A stretch of 64,000 nt of DNA from contig PCUW01000003.1 of NCBI GenBank assembly GCA_002787775.1, positions 31,501 to 95,500 of the forward strand, given 5' to 3'. Every line of letters begins with the position of its first letter. The first letter of the stretch is position 1. Below the pieces are notes generated by a model. The model saw only the letters and a list, made by a program, of their open reading frames with translations, was not told the origin of the DNA and did no database searches. Source of the stretch: Bdellovibrionales bacterium CG12_big_fil_rev_8_21_14_0_65_38_15. GTDB lineage: Bacteria > Bdellovibrionota > Bacteriovoracia > Bacteriovoracales > Bacteriovoracaceae. Positions 62,186 to 64,000 of this stretch are shown here, one piece after another. Made by a program: the position numbers and the translations under genes.

Positions 62186-64000
62186 TTATCCTCTATCAGC
62201 AAGCCCTGCTTCTTCCTGATTTATAATTCTTGGTGTTAGAAAGATAATCATTTCATTTTTTGTCGTTGAAGGTGCGTATGGCGTTCTAAATAACCAGCCA
62301 ATTAATGGAATGTCTTTTAAAAAAGGTATCCCTGAGACTGATTCACTTTTTGTATAAGAATAAATTCCACCTAATACAATCGTCGAACCATTATCAACAA
62401 GAACATTCGTTTTTACTTTTCTTGTCTGCTTGTTTGGTGGTGCATCCGGAGAAGGTCTAGTGCCAAATTGAGATTTCGAAATCGAGATCTCAAGCGCAAT
62501 CGATCCCTCGTTAGTCACTTGTGGTGTTACATCGAGTGACAAATCAGCTGAAACTTCCTGAAACGATGTTGTTGCAGTATCACCTGCTCCATTGGTCACA
62601 GAAAAACTCGTCGTATCTGAGGTTGTTAAGTTAGCAGCTTTTTTATTTTGAGTGATAACTTTTGGGCTTGCAATAATTTTACCCTTTGACTCATTTTCCA
62701 TTAATTGAAGAGCAAAGTTTAAGTCAACAAGTCTTCCAAACTGACCAATTGATAATGAGAATAAGTTTCTTGCTGATTCGCCATTGATTGGAGCTGAGCT
62801 AAATGAAAAACCTGGCCCAACATCTGTTCCACCGACTGCCGAAACACCAATATCACCTGTAGTCAGTGCAGGTGCACCAATTGGATCGTATCCAAAATTA
62901 AATCCATTTTTTAATCCAATTTCTTTTGAATATGATTCTGAAACTTCAACGATTTTACTTTCAATAAGCACTTGTGGAGTTTGTGTATCCAAAACTTCTA
63001 TGATTTTTCTAATTTTTTCAATTACTTCAGTTGTATCTTTAACGATTAATGAATTCGTTCTTACGTCCTCAGAGATTGATCCGCGCTCTTTTGTAATATA
63101 GCTTTTGATGATATCTGTTAAATCTTTTGTTGTAGCGTATGAAACTGGAAAGATCTTAGTTACAAGTGGCTCATTACTTAGAGCTTGAAGCTTTGATTCT
63201 GCCTCAAGTTTCTTATCTTCCGTTGCCCTTAATAAACTTTGAACGATAAGAATTTTTCCGTTCTTCTTAGCTACAAGTTTATTTAGAGTAAGGATAGTAT
63301 CAAGTGCCTGATCCCAAGGAACATTTGTTAAGGAAAGAGTCAGGGGCTCTGTCTTTTTTACGTCATCCGTTAAAATGACGTTAAACCCAGAAACATCTGA
63401 AATCATTTTCAAAATATCGCTGACCGGAACTGCTTTAACATTGATTGAAATTCTTTTACCAATATATTTTTTCTGACCAGATAAGGTAAGATTTTCGAGA
63501 ATATCGTCAATAGATTCTGTTTTAGGAACTAATAGTTCTGATGCTTTTGTTTTTTCACCAGTAATTTTTTCTTCAAAGGCATTGTTTTCCTCAATAACTC
63601 TTTGATTAAATACTCCGAATCTATTTTCAATTTGCAATACGATCGCATTTTCTTTTCTTTTTAAGACGGATCTAACGTTATCTCTTAATTGGACTGCAAT
63701 TCTTAAGTCATTTTTAGTTTCTGGTTTTTTATAAGCTGAAACAAATACGACGGCACCACTAAATTCTGAGGCGTCAAATGATCTCATGACTCTCTCAGTA
63801 CTTGTAACATCTTCTAAATCGATAATGATTTGTTTATCTTCTTTGATTTGAAACTTCGCGGCCTTAGCTTCGTTTGTATCTAGTAGAAGTTCTAACTGAC
63901 TAATTTCGCCTTGCTGAGTAAAATTAATTGCCTTTAATTCGGCGGCAAATATTTTAGAAATTAGAAAAAGATTTAGTAATAAAAAGAAAAATCCATTTTT
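62186..64000 (-). CDS. pilQ: Type IV pilus secretin PilQ (start codon outside window)
   Basis: About 604 codons visible. The frame stays open to the right edge, where the first residues read as a signal peptide (FFFLLLNLFLISKIFAAEL), so only a few codons are missing; the internal ATG at 63787 is not the start. An AMIN domain (QLELLLDTNEAKAAKF, IIIDLEDV) is followed by a secretin/TonB short N-terminal domain (VPVSDILKMISDVSGFNVILT). An N-domain (VSYATTKDLTDIIKSYI) and the secretin core with VDNGSTIVLGGIYSYTKSE and PLIGWLF come next. Forms the outer-membrane pore for type IV pili. pilMNOP would be expected just beyond the edge. Confidence 0.94.
   Translation of the reverse strand, partial: KNGFFFLLLNLFLISKIFAAELKAINFTQQGEISQLELLLDTNEAKAAKFQIKEDKQIIIDLEDVTSTERVMRSFDASEFSGAVVFVSAYKKPETKNDLRIAVQLRDNVRSVLKRKENAIVLQIENRFGVFNQRVIEENNAFEEKITGEKTKASELLVPKTESIDDILENLTLSGQKKYIGKRISINVKAVPVSDILKMISDVSGFNVILTDDVKKTEPLTLSLTNVPWDQALDTILTLNKLVAKKNGKILIVQSLLRATEDKKLEAESKLQALSNEPLVTKIFPVSYATTKDLTDIIKSYITKERGSISEDVRTNSLIVKDTTEVIEKIRKIIEVLDTQTPQVLIESKIVEVSESYSKEIGLKNGFNFGYDPIGAPALTTGDIGVSAVGGTDVGPGFSFSSAPINGESARNLFSLSIGQFGRLVDLNFALQLMENESKGKIIASPKVITQNKKAANLTTSDTTSFSVTNGAGDTATTSFQEVSADLSLDVTPQVTNEGSIALEISISKSQFGTRPSPDAPPNKQTRKVKTNVLVDNGSTIVLGGIYSYTKSESVSGIPFLKDIPLIGWLFRTPYAPSTTKNEMIIFLTPRIINQEEAGLADRG

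Noticed and set aside
62186..63787. PilQ starting at ATG 63787
   Set aside because: The frame continues to the window edge through an AMIN domain and a signal peptide, so 63787 is internal.
1..64000. tRNA genes, CRISPR arrays, insertion sequences, prophage
   Set aside because: No cloverleaf with TTCRANNC arm, no regular spacer array and no transposase or integrase motif noticed; a tRNA or repeat search program would settle it.

Overview
The window is an AT-rich, gene-dense bacterial chromosome segment with no transposase, phage gene, CRISPR array, rRNA or tRNA that I could see. Gene content points to a motile Gram-negative of the Bdellovibrionota (Bacteriovorax/Halobacteriovorax-like): two Lon proteases, a Tad (Flp) pilus locus, paired flagellins, a pilQ-aroQ-efp-accBC block, TamAB, and many small exported proteins. 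The taxonomic call is inference from content and base composition.

Layout. 1-5996: cell-wall precursor genes glmS (cut by the left edge) and glmU, divergent from lon, a receiver-domain protein and a small exported protein. 6051-10246 (minus): an aldehyde dehydrogenase flanked by two paralogous small exported proteins, each with a sigma-54-type promoter, then a third small exported protein and a toxin-less YD-repeat protein. 10345-18173 (minus): Tad pilus locus in the order flp, pilin-like, tadV, pilin-like, tadE, tadF-like, cpaB, cpaC, a fused tadZ-tadA ATPase, tadB. 18396-18571 (plus): a 6S RNA. 18642-23317: an unknown protein, an SDR protein lacking the catalytic lysine, two flagellins (one preceded by a five-codon leader ORF) and a GNAT protein. 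23314-33096: UbiB-like kinase, a tight plus-strand cluster (exported protein, zinc ribbon, greA, recG, FHA-like, hydrolase), then a GT-C-like membrane protein and a RelA/SpoT-like protein on the minus strand, and pgpA. 33327-40545 (plus): recA, recX, alaS, a peptide-binding lipoprotein, a small exported protein, rpoZ. 40596-49842 (minus): second lon, AMIN-like protein, matrixin-type metalloprotease and partner, a UvrA paralogue with one degenerate ATP site, rpsI, rplM. 49957-58387 (minus): TPR-tamB-tamA. 58435-64000 (minus): pilQ (cut by the right edge), TPR, aroQ, efp, accB, accC.

How the genes work together. Much of the window concerns the cell surface: precursor supply (glmS/glmU), Tad and type IV pili, flagella, outer-membrane protein assembly (TamAB) and exported proteins of unknown role. 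The rest is core housekeeping (recA/recX, recG, greA, rpoZ, alaS, ribosomal proteins, efp, fatty-acid initiation) and proteolysis.

The best candidates for unusual biology are the sigma-54-linked exported peptide family, the TadZ-TadA fusion, the asymmetric UvrA paralogue, the RelA/SpoT-like protein coupled to a membrane protein, and the leader ORF in front of one flagellin.
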